From Batillaria attramentaria (taxonomy: Eukaryota > Mollusca > Gastropoda > Batillariidae), in NCBI GenBank assembly GCA_018292915.2, contig JACVVK020000208.1:917501-981500 (forward strand): 64,000 nucleotides of DNA. The letters run 5' to 3'. The notes beneath the pieces are model-generated. The model had not been told where the DNA came from, did no database searches, and saw nothing but the letters and a program-made list of their open reading frames with translations. A program made the translations under genes and the position numbers. Of this stretch, positions 1 through 22,147 are shown piece after piece (position 1 is the stretch's first letter; the number at the start of each line of letters is the position of its first letter).

Positions 1-1558
1 TACGGATCGGAGCAGGAGAGCAAGTACCTAAAGAATTTTTCCTTAAACAGAGAGAGAGCGACATTGTGTTTTTGTCGGTTGGCTTGATATTATTGCAAAC
101 GGAAGAACCAGAGAATGCTAGACGTGTATATATATATATATATGTCACGACCGTGTGTGCTGCAACGTGTAGGTGTAAGAGGTGCGTGCTCTTTCTTAAC
201 TTTCTTTCTTAACTCTCTCACACGCAGTCGCACGACAGTAACTGACACGGAGACGTGCGGGGATTCACACCACCACAATATTATTGTCAAGACAAACAGT
301 CATCGCATAACGTCAACAGTGCAGTTACAATACCAATGATATCAAGAATAAACGGTGAAATCAAGGCAATAAATACTATACCTAACATACAAAAGATATA
401 AGTAATTATATCTATGAGCGCTCAGTCCTAGAACGTTTTAACGTGCACGAGATGGTACCTCCAACGATGGTCAAGCGCGCGGACGTGCAGATGTGCAGTT
501 CACAAGCCGCAGACAACACCACAGGCGGCGGAAAATAGAGCTGGCTCGGCAGCTCTACGATAGCATCACAACCGCTGATGCTCTAGTGGTCCAGCACCCA
601 CGCTGAATCCCAGATACGGGCAGTCAGGCTCCCTCCCCTTCAGTCGTCGCAGGGCCAAGAAATCCTCCACGGGACAAGGGACTACAGGGCAGCTTCTGGC
701 TCCCGAAAACAGCCACTCGGTGCAACAATACACTATTGCAAGTCCTTGGGCTCAACTAGCACATACTGCCTATCTATGGGATAACATTAACCCATGGCAC
801 AAACCAGCGAACGCTCCTATGTTACGAACGCTAAAGGAAACTGCACATACTATGAAACGCTAAAGGTAGAAGCCTACAGCTGTCACATCGGACAAGTCAG
901 CAAAATATACAGACAGGTCTGTGTTAACAAACTCACTGGTAAAACGGCTGATAACCAAACATACTTAGCCAACATAACACTTCGGCCACAATAGTCAAGT
1001 TTCATGTTAACTTCCTGACCGTTGGTAATATCTACACAAGAGAAAATAGCTAACCTGAAACATAATACGGGAAATAACAGATATGAACTATTTACCTCCA
1101 TATGCAAGATGCGAGGGGTTACAAACGGTAGACCATAAAGACAGCGGACGAGAAGATGTGCCAGTCCTTGGAACGGACGTGTCGGTACTACCGGGCCAAA
1201 TGCGAATAGCAAGTGAATCAGGATGGTTTTTATACTGTTAGGGCGAATAGGGTGAGTACCGCACAGGATACACCTGCATCACGTGTAAAACGGGTTACCT
1301 GTATCGACTTTAAAAAGGGAAACGGACAGGTCAGCATATTATACACAAATGTCCCGTGTAAAACCTTCACTAAGGGATACATGCGTGGCCCGTGCAGAAA
1401 ACAAGGCACGTGTGCCACACAGAACATAGTTACGATGCATACGGAATCATACCAACCCGTCATACGGAAATCATAACGGCACATGATTTACCCTAAGTCA
1501 CGCATCCGTGACAATATATATAGTATATATAGAATATATAGTATATCCGTGACAGTAT
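1..1558. other. No gene recognised
   Basis: I find no exon with family similarity here. There is a short (TA)n run near 126-142 and an AT-rich direct-repeat patch at about 1512-1568. Two small open frames (794-994 and 1213-1476, + strand) have no start context, partner exon or recognisable motif, so they are not called. Confidence 0.5.
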
Positions 1559-2150
1559 ATATATATATCAATTCTGGGGCGTGGTACTTTTAAATTCAGT
1601 CTGGAGGTTGCATAACGAGACGGAGGGTGAGAAAACATGTCGCAGAGGTATGCTGGAAAAGCGTTATTCCATACTTTAAACATGGCAACGCCCTTGTTAA
1701 ATATTAGACGTTTAGACAGAGGGAGCATTTTGAGGTTTTTGAGTTTTTCGTCTGTAGTTAAGTATGGATCTGGTAGAATTTGTTTCGCCGCTCTTCTGTG
1801 TAAGGAGTTCAGTCTTTTTAAGTGCACCTCGCTGCTCCCATCCCACAGCGTAGATGCATAATCAATATGACATTTGGCATGCGCATTGTAAAATAATTTC
1901 CGAGCTTCAACATCAACATATTGTCTTAACTTTGATAGTAAGAATACATTTCTAGCAATAGTTTTACAAGTTTTATGAATGTGGGATTGCCACTTTATTT
2001 GGTTGTCGACTGTATCGCCAAGCAGACGATGTACTGAAACCTGGGCAATGGGCTGGTCTCGAATACATAGGCTGAGCGTGAGTGGATTGAGCTGGTGTTA
2101 AGAACCATTGAGTTCGAATTACACCAGGCAGACACTTCACTTAGACTCTG
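1559..2150 (-). mobile_element. LINE fragment, C-terminal end of reverse transcriptase ORF
   Basis: Read on the minus strand this is the end of a non-LTR retrotransposon polyprotein. The sequence shows the region after the RT palm: a VHRLLGDTVDNQIKW stretch, then IDYASTLWDGSSEVHLKRL and LNSLHRRAAKQILP, a pattern common in CR1/L2-like and Jockey-like elements of invertebrates. The frame is broken upstream, and there is no RT active site or endonuclease, so it is a 5'-truncated dead copy. A (GA)n(TGA)n microsatellite adjoins it at 2155. The exact clade is uncertain. Confidence 0.75.
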
Positions 2151-2151
2151 C

Positions 2152-2154
<3 letters not shown>

Positions 2155-2229
<75 letters not shown>

Positions 2230-2300
2230 ACGTTTTTTATTCAGGATAGAGCATTTAAGCATTGCTGCCTATCTTACATGCTGTCCTGCTATTCTACATT
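2155..2300. repeat. (GA)n(TGA)n microsatellite fused to repeat R5
   Basis: About 15 GA units run directly into about 13 TGA units, then into AAACGTTTTTTATTCAGGAT and a stretch (2260-2290) that recurs at 46640-46680 and, reversed, at 4695-4750. On the opposite strand this reads as the 3' end of a retroposon: an AATAAA-like signal, then a (TCA)n and (TC)n tail. Confidence 0.8.
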
Positions 2301-2706
2301 AAAGGGTATTGAGAAAAACATCGAAACAAACAAACAAACAATAAATAAGTAAAAAAGTGTAAACTATCTAAGGGAAATACAGGAGAGAAAAATACACACG
2401 ATAAACAAATCAAAACATACGTGGCATGTGCTGATGATACTGGCTGTGTGCCAAGTAAGAACTTTAAAGTCGTCTCTAATATTTCGAAACATGTATGTAA
2501 CACATTTCTATGTATATGATCAGATAAGCGTATCGTGTAGAATTTGTTTGAAGTTTATGAATTTGGAAACGTTTTGGATACTCAGTGGTAAAGAGTTCCA
2601 TATGGATGCCCCTGAGAAAGACAGGCTACTTTTATATATATCAACCCTTGGACGAGGCACTGGGAGCAGACTGTTCCTTGTGTTGTGTTGTTTATCATGT
2701 TCGAAA

Positions 2707-2829
2707 TGAGAGAGAGAGAGAGAGAGATAATGATGATGATGATGATGATGATGATGATAAAACTTTATTTATCAACGGTAAAAGTTTTGACAGAAATTCG
2801 CCAGTTTGCAAACTTGCCTTTGCTAATAC

Positions 2830-2879
<50 letters not shown>

Positions 2880-2880
2880 C
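2707..2880. repeat. Second microsatellite-tailed retroposon end
   Basis: (GA)n(TGA)n at 2707-2758 is followed by a segment (2760-2818) that includes AAAGTTTTGACAGAAATTCG. The same segment, reversed and joined to (ATC)n(TC)n, is at 33845-33935. A further (GA)n run covers 2831-2877. This is a different 3' end from R5 with the same kind of tail. Confidence 0.7.
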
Positions 2881-3562
2881 ACACTTAAAAATTGTATCAC
2901 ATTGTGTAGCATGTGTAGAAAGTGAAAAATATGCTAGCAATTTTTCGCGGGTCCGTTTCCCTTGCTACACACAAACCACGGCAGTTTACGCTTGAAGGGT
3001 TTGGCTGTGCAGCCAAGTTGCACACAAAGCAACACTGAAGATATCCCTCATTCAGTTTCAACCTAGCCCCCCCCCCCCACCCATCCAATCAAGTGCTCTT
3101 GAAAACTTTGACAGAACCGTTCAAGTGTTGCTTGATAAAACGCTGCAAAAATCCTTTCGACATCTGGCCATGAAGATTATATCTGTGTGAGTTGAAAAAT
3201 ACTTCCTTGTTTGCCATCCGTAGGAACGCCCTTGAATGCAACACGACCATGACGCATTCGTACAAAAAAAAACCCACGCTTTGATAATGGCAGACATGTA
3301 CAGCAAATTACCCTTCACGTTTGAATGCATGCTTTGGGACATCTTGCCCTACCAAATAAAAAAATCACGAAAATCACGCTTTTTCGTGACAACAAAAATC
3401 ACTAGAAACTAGCACACTCGCAGAACAGGGTACTCCAAACAAACACCAAACGTGACCCCACGTACAATTTGTGTCCTTACGCCTGCAAGACTCGCTGACT
3501 CCTTGGTATTCGAGTCGCGTAAAGGCGTCTGTTGGCTCAGTGACAGCCTGTGACTTGTCACA

Positions 3563-3790
<228 letters not shown>

Positions 3791-4339
3791 CGGACGTGGG
3801 ATACAGGGGAGGATACAGTAAAAAATTTAGTTGAAAGCTTGCCATAAGACATTTATTAAATTTCCAAAAGAGGAACATTGCTTTGTGGTCTCTCATAAAA
3901 ACATAAAACATGCCAAACACTCACTCATACGGCCATGCACACTCATTCCAGCTATTTATATGTTCGTACACTCGTACCTAAAAAATCTATCACAATGTTG
4001 CAGTACTATGAATAAATTACAACAGATGTGAGATGCTGTCAGAGTGCAGGTGTCTGAGCGGTGCGATGTTCGACACGATGTTTTTTTTTTTTTTTTTTTT
4101 CGCGTGTATCCTTCTTCAGCAAAGTCTGTGTGTACTGATTATGTGGACAAAAGTTTGACTACGCCAAAACTCTGAACAAGGATGGGAGATACAGGCCAGA
4201 GCAACAACCCCATGGGGAAGTGATAACGACAAGGACGCAATTTTAAGCGCGTCTAATATGGTTCACATTCGTTTCCTGTCACTGCTCAGTCTTGAATGTG
4301 TAACGGTTAAGCTCGCTTCCCCCTACACCCCCCCCTCGT

Positions 4340-4485
4340 CCCCCCCCCTCTCTCTCTCTCTTTCTCTAGCAGCGGCTGATCAAAATCATTTTTGTTCAAA
4401 TCACTTTCGTTCGAAAATAAAGTTCGTTTGTTTTCTCTGTCTCTGTGTCTCTCTGTGTCTCTGTCTGTCTGTCTGTCTGCCTGCC

Positions 4486-4565
<80 letters not shown>
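4340..4565. repeat. Pyrimidine-rich (TCTG)n/(TC)n tract
   Basis: (TC)n, then (TCTG)n with TGCC variants, then (TC)n of about 50 bp. The plus strand is nearly all pyrimidine. A poly-T run follows at 4661-4684. Open frames through it are shadows of the repeat. Confidence 0.85.
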
Positions 4566-4572
<7 letters not shown>

Positions 4573-4694
4573 GTACTTTTCTCGTCTTCATTTCCTTTAG
4601 ATAGTTAATACTTTTGTTTGTCTTTTTTTCTCCCCCCCCCCCTCCTTGTTTTGATGTTGTCTTTTTTTTTTTTTTTTTTTTTTTACTCTTTAAC

Positions 4695-4793
4695 GTGGAA
4701 TAGCAGGACAGCTTGTAAGACAGGAAGCTCTATCCTGAATAAAAAACGTTTCATCATTCATCATCATCATCATCTCTCTCTCTCTCTCTCTCT
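4695..4793 (-). repeat. Repeat R5, reverse copy with (CAT)n(CT)n tail
   Basis: Reverse-oriented relative to 2155-2300: the sequence ends TATCCTGAATAAAAAACG, then (TCA)n and (TC)n. The AATAAA followed by a microsatellite is how non-LTR element 3' ends look in this window. Confidence 0.7.
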
Positions 4794-4978
4794 CTTGGCG
4801 TATGTAACGATGCTTTATTACTATTTTCATTCACGGTAGGAGATGATTGACTTTAAAGCCATTGCCTCACATTTGCCTTTGCCGCCATTCTACGGACCTG
4901 TCTACTAAAATATGAAAGGGAAAAAATTAGGAAGCAAAGGGAAAATAAACCCTAATTGTGGGCAGCTGAAATACGGCG

Positions 4979-4980
<2 letters not shown>

Positions 4981-5070
<90 letters not shown>
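4981..5070. repeat. (GT)n microsatellite upstream of the CALHM gene
   Basis: About 45 uninterrupted GT units, 68 bp upstream of the predicted CALHM-like start codon. It probably lies in the 5' UTR or promoter. Confidence 0.95.
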
Positions 5071-5072
<2 letters not shown>

Positions 5073-5137
5073 TCAATGCTGATTTTATTGTCCTTTGTTT
5101 TTCTTGTGTCCGAAGAAGAATTGCCATATAAGGAAAG

Positions 5138-7281
5138 ATGGTGGCCAGGCCAATCGCCCTGGTGGCGGGAACTCTGGTGATGCCGGGAAGCCTACAGAGC
5201 GTCGCCCTGTTCACCATTGTCGCTGCGGCGGAGCTTCTGCTAAACGAAAAAATATTTCTCTGCCCTTGTGACCGGGGTCTTGGAACGTTGTACGGGTTGT
5301 CGTTCCTGCTGGTACCGGCAGTTATACTGTTTCTGGCAGGTAAGGAATCATCATCATCATCATCTTCTTCTTCTTCTTCTTTAAGTTTTTGTTTGTAAAA
5401 ATATTTTCATCTGCAATAATCTTTGTATGAACTGGTTTGATTTAAACAGCGCCACTTTTCTCCCATGATATATGATATGTCTGTTGTGTATACTATGGTT
5501 TGTGCTTGTATGGGGAGCCGGGGTGGCCGAATGGTAGAGCGTTGGACGTCTAATGCCCGGGTCGTGAGTTCGTATCCCGGTTGGGGCCAATTATTTGTGC
5601 TGTTTTTTTCATCGGTGCCCCGTCTTTGATATCACCCGTGTGTGGTGGAGAAGGACGTTAAACCCCCAAACACCCACCCTCCCCACCCTTGTGCTTGTAT
5701 TTGTCAGTCAGCTCCCACAAAAGTGGTCCTGACCTTTGAGAAAATGAAAAAACAAAAAAATGTGGTAGGTCGAATTTATCCGCTTTGAGTTTTTCTTTCA
5801 TTTTCAGATCCTTAAACAACTGATACAACTTATTTGAAAGTTTCAAAGCTGAATGTAGTTTATTAACATGTTATAAACAAGCACATAATACAGCCATGCG
5901 CCATATTGGTATGATTCCCACGTCACACTTAGGCAGGGCGTCCCATCTTACCATCATCCTCATCTCTATCATCATGCATAATTGTTTTTTAAAAAATGCC
6001 CCAGCTTCCGAGCCCTCCGTGAATTCTACCCATTACCTGGGAGGAACACCACTGGAACTGGCAAAAGAGTTGAGCCCCCCCCCCCAAAAAAAAAAAAAAC
6101 AAACAAAAAAAAAAAACAACAAACAAACAAACAAACAAACAAAAAAAAAACTGAGCTCACAGAAATGATATCAAAACTGATAATTCTGCTTTTAGATTTT
6201 CCATGGAAGCTGTTTCGGACATGTCCTTCTCCCGGCATCCTTTGCACCGTGTCCCGGCGTCCTGTTGGCCTGGCTGTCACGTGGATTATCGTGGGCTCAC
6301 TGCAGCGCAAGTAATGATCAAATCAAAGCAGACACTTCTCATTCTTATGGGGCGGTCGGTGGTCTAGTTGTTAAGAGACTTCGTCACCAATGCGAAGGTT
6401 AGGTTCGAGTCCCATTCATCGGGCATCACCAATAGTTCTCTCCGGGTACTCCGGCTTCCTCCCTCTCTGCTTTGGAAATGTTTAGCGCACAGAATTTGAA
6501 AATAAAATGCAATTCTAAGTTCTGAAACTTGGATAGCTGAGCTGACCCTTCGCACCACGTGCAGGAGTCAGTGATGTATTTATAGCATATTTATAGTAGC
6601 GACTTTATAAACTATAAGTAAATCATAAGCCTGTCTCAATTTGTATATTCAAATTCACATTTTCTGATTTTACAGGTATGTAGATTGCATCCTGGAAGTG
6701 CAGGAGCCCGACTGTCAGAAGGCGGGAAAAAATGGTGACGTATGTTGTGAAAAATCCGTGCCTTCATCCTGGTTCCAGCTCATGGGTCTCTACATCTGGC
6801 TCGTCATCATCATTGTTGCCTTCGGTCAGTGATAGACATTAGCATGTTTTGTGGTCGTGTTCTGTATTCTGTTTCATGTCTTTGGGGTGTGTTGTGTTTG
6901 TTTTTTTGTCTGTTTGTTTGTTCGTTTGTGTTTGCACATTTCATCCCGCACCTTCTCTCTAAGAAATAGAATAAATTTATAATGATGATTGTAGTTGGCT
7001 AGGACGCTGACGGTGCCTGAATATAAAATTCATAAATTAGCGGTTTGGCCAAAATCACCACAGCTAGCTATGGTAGGGGACGTAATGGAGACGTAAATAG
7101 TCCAACTGTGTTCAGCTTGTGGTATCGTCGTCTCCCTTGCTTTATCGAGCCAAGATTCTCAAAAAAGGATCGCTAATACTCCACCCTACCCCCCCCCCCC
7201 CCCCCGTCTCTCTCTCTCTCTCCGTTTGCACTTTCTCTTCAACAACAGACTTCCTCAATTAGTCAAGTGCCATAAGAGCGG

Positions 7282-7341
<60 letters not shown>

Positions 7342-7498
7342 CAGTATCTCTACTGTGTCGGAGACAAACGCGTTCTTGTATGAAAGATCGCTCGTCGGCC
7401 CTTGAGATGACAACCAGATTCGAGATTGAGGACAAACTGGAGCAAGTGGGTGTTGCACTTTTTCTGCATTTACATCAATAGCTTTTTTTCAGACCATG

Positions 7499-7579
<81 letters not shown>

Positions 7580-7749
7580 GTTGTTGTTGTTGTTGTTGTT
7601 GCTTGTATTACTTATCATCAAAACCTGATTTGTCTCTTTGCAGGAAAATTTGAGAAAGAAGATCAAGTACGGAACAACCCGACTTGTGATCGAAGGTAAA
7701 TGTTTAAATTCATACCAGTAAAATCACTGTGACGCCCTTACACACACTC

Positions 7750-7784
<35 letters not shown>

Positions 7785-8256
7785 GAGAGTTAATAAATTG
7801 ATATCGACTCATTTTTCCCGATTCAGAAAGATTTACTTTTTTCTGCAATCAATGCATAAGTCGAAATAGTTATTTGCCTTAATAAGTACACATTCCCACA
7901 AAATATACTCTCTTCTTCAAATCACGACTTCGGCAACTTCAAGTTCTTGCATACTGCATAAACCAAGTTCCATGATTGTCTGTGTTTTTGTAGAGGAGCT
8001 CAACCTTGACGAACTGCAGTCACTTCAGCCAGGTTTGAACCTCAGAACCTTCGCCACCCTGCAGTCGGAGGAGCTGCTCTACCCTTCGGTTCTGGCCTAC
8101 CTCAGGGAGGAGGACCTGCCCGCTTTGGACATCTCGGCAGCTCAGCGGTGCTTGCTTCGCGGTTTCATACAAACTGTTCGACAGTACCCACAGAAACTGA
8201 AGCAGTTTGCAGGCGGTCGTCAGAAAACGATCAAACGCGAGGCAAATGCAGTGTAA
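5138..8256 (+). CDS. CALHM-family (calcium homeostasis modulator-like) channel
   Basis: CALHM proteins form large-pore, voltage- and calcium-gated plasma-membrane channels that pass ions and ATP. Six exons join with matching phase and GT..AG borders: 5138-5339, 6196-6310, 6676-6824, 7345-7445, 7644-7695 and 7994-8256 (882 nt, 293 aa). Family length is usually about 300-350 aa. Visible features: hydrophobic TM1 (about 18-35), Cys42-Pro-Cys44 in the first extracellular loop exactly where CALHM proteins have it, TM2 in LYGLSFLLVPAVILFLAG, TM3 around VTWIIVGSLQ, a cysteine-bearing second loop (C110, C119, C129, C130), and TM4 in LMGLYIWLVIIIVAFG. The acidic/basic C-terminus should be a cytoplasmic helix. 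Introns hold SINE-1, R4, SINE-2 and (GT)n tracts. The start is the first Met in frame before TM1; an upstream coding exon is not excluded. Pannexin or innexin is less likely, because CPC plus the following TM2 wording is CALHM-like. Confidence 0.9.
5512..5687 (+). mobile_element. SINE-1 copy (tRNA-headed, full length)
   Basis: Starts GGGGAGCCGGGGTGGCCGAA, has a box-A-like TGGCCGAATGG and a box-B-like GAGTTCGTATCC, then a unique body ending in C-rich CCCACCC. It is flanked by the direct repeat TTGTGCTTGTAT (about 5500-5511 and 5688-5699), a target-site duplication. It lies in intron 1 of the CALHM gene, same strand. Confidence 0.9.
5890..6105 (+). mobile_element. Retroposon R4 copy with C/A tail
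   Basis: Shares CATCTTACCATCATCCTCAT and CTGGGAGGAACACCACTGGA with 59634-59896 (+) and 60762-61065 (-). It ends in a C run, then A-rich sequence. The 5' part is divergent or truncated. It lies in CALHM intron 1. Confidence 0.75.
6351..6565 (+). mobile_element. SINE-2 copy
   Basis: tRNA-like head: GGTGGTCTAGTTGTTAAGAG (box A region) and GGTTCGAGTCCC (box B). The body contains CTCCGGGTACTCCGGCTTCC and ends near CCCTTCGCACCACGTG. The same order is seen at 12421-12830 (+), and reversed at 12092-12402 and 22425-22806. It lies in CALHM intron 2. Confidence 0.85.
7284..7601. repeat. Two (GT)n tracts flanking CALHM exon 4
   Basis: (GT)n at 7284-7339 abuts the acceptor of exon 4 (7345), so the repeat forms most of the polypyrimidine tract. 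A second (GT)n of about 78 bp at 7500-7578 continues into (GTT)n at 7579-7601, shortly before exon 5 at 7644. Confidence 0.9.
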
Positions 8257-8284
8257 ATAGGGGGTGTTAAACAACTGTCGAGCC

Positions 8285-8480
8285 ATATGATTATGGTAGA
8301 GCAATGGACGACTCCACTCTGCAGGCCCCGCAACTTCGAAGGGCTTACTGCTTTCTTTCCATGTTTCAGTCTATCAAACTAAACGTGCTTCCCTCGTTGT
8401 AGTGTCCGGCAAACATGCATGTCAGACCATGCCATGTGTTGTGCTCCTTATGCCGCGGGATGCGATTGGGTTAGTGGGGT
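8285..8480 (+). mobile_element. R3 element copy (internally deleted)
   Basis: Begins CAATGGACGACTCCACTCTG and contains GTGCTTCCCTCGTTGTAG and GACCATGCCATGTGTTGTGC. The same blocks occur at 43978-44175 (+) and 57535-57985 (opposite internal orientation). It lies 30 bp past the CALHM stop. The right end is not clear. From 8480 to 9053 I see no further gene. Confidence 0.65.
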
Positions 8481-9004
8481 GGGGGTGGAGGTGGGGGTGT
8501 CCTAGCAGTGTCCTCAAACCATTACCAGCTCGAGGTGAAAGAGTCGGATCAAATGGACATGTCAAGTTAGGCTCAAAATCTCACATTGAAATCTCAAGCA
8601 CAGGCAAATTACGACCGGTGTTCTCCACAAAATGTGTCAGTTTAAAATTAACGGGAGGAGTGTAACAGTCAGAAGATGAGATGACACTGACGTGCTTTAC
8701 GTGCTCACGCTGACGTCATTTCCGGGGCAATAGCTATGAACAGCCTGCACACTCACATGGGGATTCACGGGGCTTGTACATCCCCCCGCAGGTCCACATG
8801 CAGGGCACAGAACTGAAAAACAGGCGACTGAGCCATACGGGATCCTGCGTGTGGAAGAGATATTTCCCCTAGGCATTCACCGTAATGCATCACTAGCGGC
8901 ACTTAAATGATCCCAAGGTCTCAATTGCAGACGCATCCGATGTTCCATAAGTGCGAGTCGTTACTTTGTCATCGTCCCCGTAGGTCGTATCAATGGCACA
9001 CGGC

Positions 9005-9010
9005 TTTAAT
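9005..9010 (-). terminator. Possible ATTAAA polyadenylation signal
   Basis: ATTAAA on the minus strand, about 45 nt past the stop of the ARM-TIR-SAM gene. It is a common variant signal, but the spacing is short, so this is a weak call. Confidence 0.3.
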
Positions 9011-9053
9011 ACCAAATGTAGTCAAAGCAGGATGTGTGACAAACTTCACGAAG

Positions 9054-19699
<10,646 letters not shown>

Positions 19700-20290
19700 G
19701 ATGGCTTGATCGATGGTAATACCTGGTTAATCGGTCGTTGTTCGTTGGGATTTGTCCTTCAATGCGGACGTCAAATTCTGGTCCCTCTGCGAGTGTCCTC
19801 TAGGTTCAGTCATGGGGTATAGTCATAACTAACTAGCTCCAACACCAAGTTATGCGATTTGAACAAGCGTTTTCAAAAACATGTATAATTTTGAAAAAGA
19901 GTTACTGTCATTCTAAAGGTGAAACAGGATGCTGACAAAATCTTTCCCTGTTTTTAAACTGTCCGTGACATATCTTTGTTCATAGCTAACAATCTGGATG
20001 ACATATGACTGAATATCACACAGCTTTAGCACACTTCCGCGAACGAATATGCCACGTTTTTCTTTTTTCGGTTTTGGTCCTATGTGCGCAAATCGGACAA
20101 GATTGACGGTTCCTTAACGGCTCTTACTGCAGCAAACACGAGTATAATGAAAGTGCAACACTCCCACTAAACCAGGTTTAAATCCACTTTGAATCAATGA
20201 AATGAATTAATTATCACTGTTTTAGTGAGGCCACTGGTGAACAACCCCAAACTTGCTTGGTAGGAACTGAGTTAATGTAAACTCCTAAAA

Positions 20291-20547
20291 CTGTTCCGAG
20301 AGCCTTTCTCAAATGCCACAGTTGAGTGTACTCTGATTGTTGGTTATGTAAACCTTTCCTAAAGATGACAAGCAAATTTTTCATTGCAATCAACATTGAA
20401 ACACCGAAATGTCGAGACTGTGCCGAGAGACTTTCTCAAATGCCACAGTTGACTGTATTCTGATTGTTGGTTACGTAAACCTTTCCTAAAGATGACAAGC
20501 AATTTTGTTGAAGGCAATCAACATTGAAATACCGAAATGTCAAGACC
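20291..20547. repeat. 127-bp tandem duplication
   Basis: Two direct copies (20291-20417 and 20418-20547), each containing TTTCTCAAATGCCACAGTTG and CTAAAGATGACAAGCAA. They differ by a few substitutions and a small indel. Confidence 0.9.
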
Positions 20548-21529
20548 GAACGTTTCCACAACGCTAATGACTCGGAGCGACTCATTCCACATAAAATTAT
20601 TACACACTGACACTGCACGGTTTACTTCCGTGCTTTCCTGAAGTGGTCACGTGGTCACGCTGCTCAAGTCCTTCCGGAAACGTCCTCAGCTATTGATAGA
20701 CACGTGTTGTATCGCTCTGATGGCGTCTCAGGTTGGTCAAAGTTCTCATGCTGCTGACAGAAACAGCGACGGTGCGCTTTGCAATGATTACAGTCTCAAA
20801 TGCCGAGGCCAGAAAAAAGGGAATCGATAACTGTGGTTAGAGCGCTGTTAATGCGTCATAGTCAGATTATTAACGGCGTTACTTACAAAGCGATGGCTTC
20901 TTTGTTCCAGAGCGCACTTTCTTCGCGGAAGCGTGTTGTCTGATAGACAAGCGTGTTGTCTAATAGACACTGAGCAAAATGCGCGTCAGATACTTGTACA
21001 ACAATACACCAGCAGGCCTCAAAATGTCAGCGTGTACAGATAACGATTTCTATGGCGAGGTCATGACACACAGCTCAGTGGCACAGAACACAACTGCCAC
21101 ACCCAGTTATACAGATGTATTCAGTAAACAGCGCTGATTACAAGCGAGAACTCTCGAGCCCATAGCCCTGTTCTGTGAATTCTGACGCTACTGACGCGTA
21201 CAAATCGGAACCGATTTGTGCCTGTTGTTCAGTCGAGCCAAAAGCCAGTTTCACTGAAACATTTTGATCAGTAGGTTCGTGTTTAAACAGACACGCAGGC
21301 ATCAGCGCAAAGCAGACGACAATCGCCATTTTACGTCATTCTCGTTTCCGGCATGCTGCAAATCGATCAAGTGTAAGAGAATACGACACGTGTGCTTAGA
21401 AGATGTGCAGTGACTGGCTTAGTAAGGCTGATATCGATTCGTTTGTCTTTCGTGGGTGTCGTTTGAAACAGTGAAGATTCCATCAACACTGACTGTGCCT
21501 GCCGGTTTTCTCCGTGTGTGTGTGCGCGG

Positions 21530-21659
21530 TGGGGGGGGGGGGGGGGGGGGGGGTGGGGGGTGACCATTTCCTCATCCTCTTTTTGGCCAAAATATTTACA
21601 CAGATCAGATAGCTCCTCGCTCAGAAACACATTTCAGGGATAATTTTGTGAAAGTGTGA

Positions 21660-21700
<41 letters not shown>

Positions 21701-21780
21701 ACTCACAGACACACACTCACAGACACACACTCACAGACACACACACACAGACACACACTCACAGACACACACACACAGAC
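21530..21780. repeat. G-run and (CA)n/(ACACTCACAG)n repeats
   Basis: A near-pure G run at 21530-21551, then (CA)n at 21666-21695 grading into imperfect repeats of CACACTCACAGA to 21780. Confidence 0.9.
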
Positions 21781-21808
21781 AAAAAAAAATCAGCCAATTC
21801 TGAAGTAG

Positions 21809-21814
21809 TTTATT
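21809..21814 (-). terminator. AATAAA polyadenylation signal for pseudoprotease B
   Basis: AATAAA on the minus strand, 334 nt past the stop at 22148, in an AT-rich stretch. It is a plausible end for this transcript. Confidence 0.5.
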
Positions 21815-22147
21815 TTAATGGACAATTGAATACGAAGATGTTTTATCAAACCCGAAAAACACATAGCATAACCCGTTTCCGTTTTGGGTTGTTTTTGTTG
21901 TTGTTGTTGTTGTTGTTTGGGGGGTGAGGGGGGGGGAATACTGGATGATGTATCTTAAACTGTTGCCACACAAAAAAATGATACTAGAAATACAAAAAAG
22001 AGATACAAAATACACAAAAGCGACAGATCCACGAAGTCGAAGTAAAGACCATCTTTGGAAATTCAGGAGTGTGTCGGGGTTGCCGGAAGTGGCGCAGAGA
22101 ACGACTGGATGCACCGGGCACAGGAGCTGGTGTACATGCACGGTTTG

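Larger units (their letters stand above)
19700..21808. other. Intergenic region between TIR gene and pseudoprotease B
   Basis: No exon is recognised. It contains a 127-bp tandem duplication (20291-20547), a short direct repeat near 20930-20968, and simple repeats from 21530. A minus-strand open frame at 21329-21138 (63 codons) begins with a hydrophobic stretch, but has no family match I recognise. It may hold the TIR gene promoter and 5' UTR. Confidence 0.5.

Noticed and set aside
794..1476. Plus-strand frames of 66 and 87 codons at the left edge
   Set aside because: No recognisable domain, and the two do not join by splice sites in phase.
5513..5590. A true tRNA gene at the SINE-1 head
   Set aside because: The boxes are tRNA-like, but I could not fold a full cloverleaf, and the unit continues into a repeated body with TSDs, so it is a SINE.
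21138..21329. Minus-strand open frame of 63 codons with a hydrophobic start
   Set aside because: No family resemblance, no splice partner and no promoter evidence; it could be chance in the TIR gene 5' flank.
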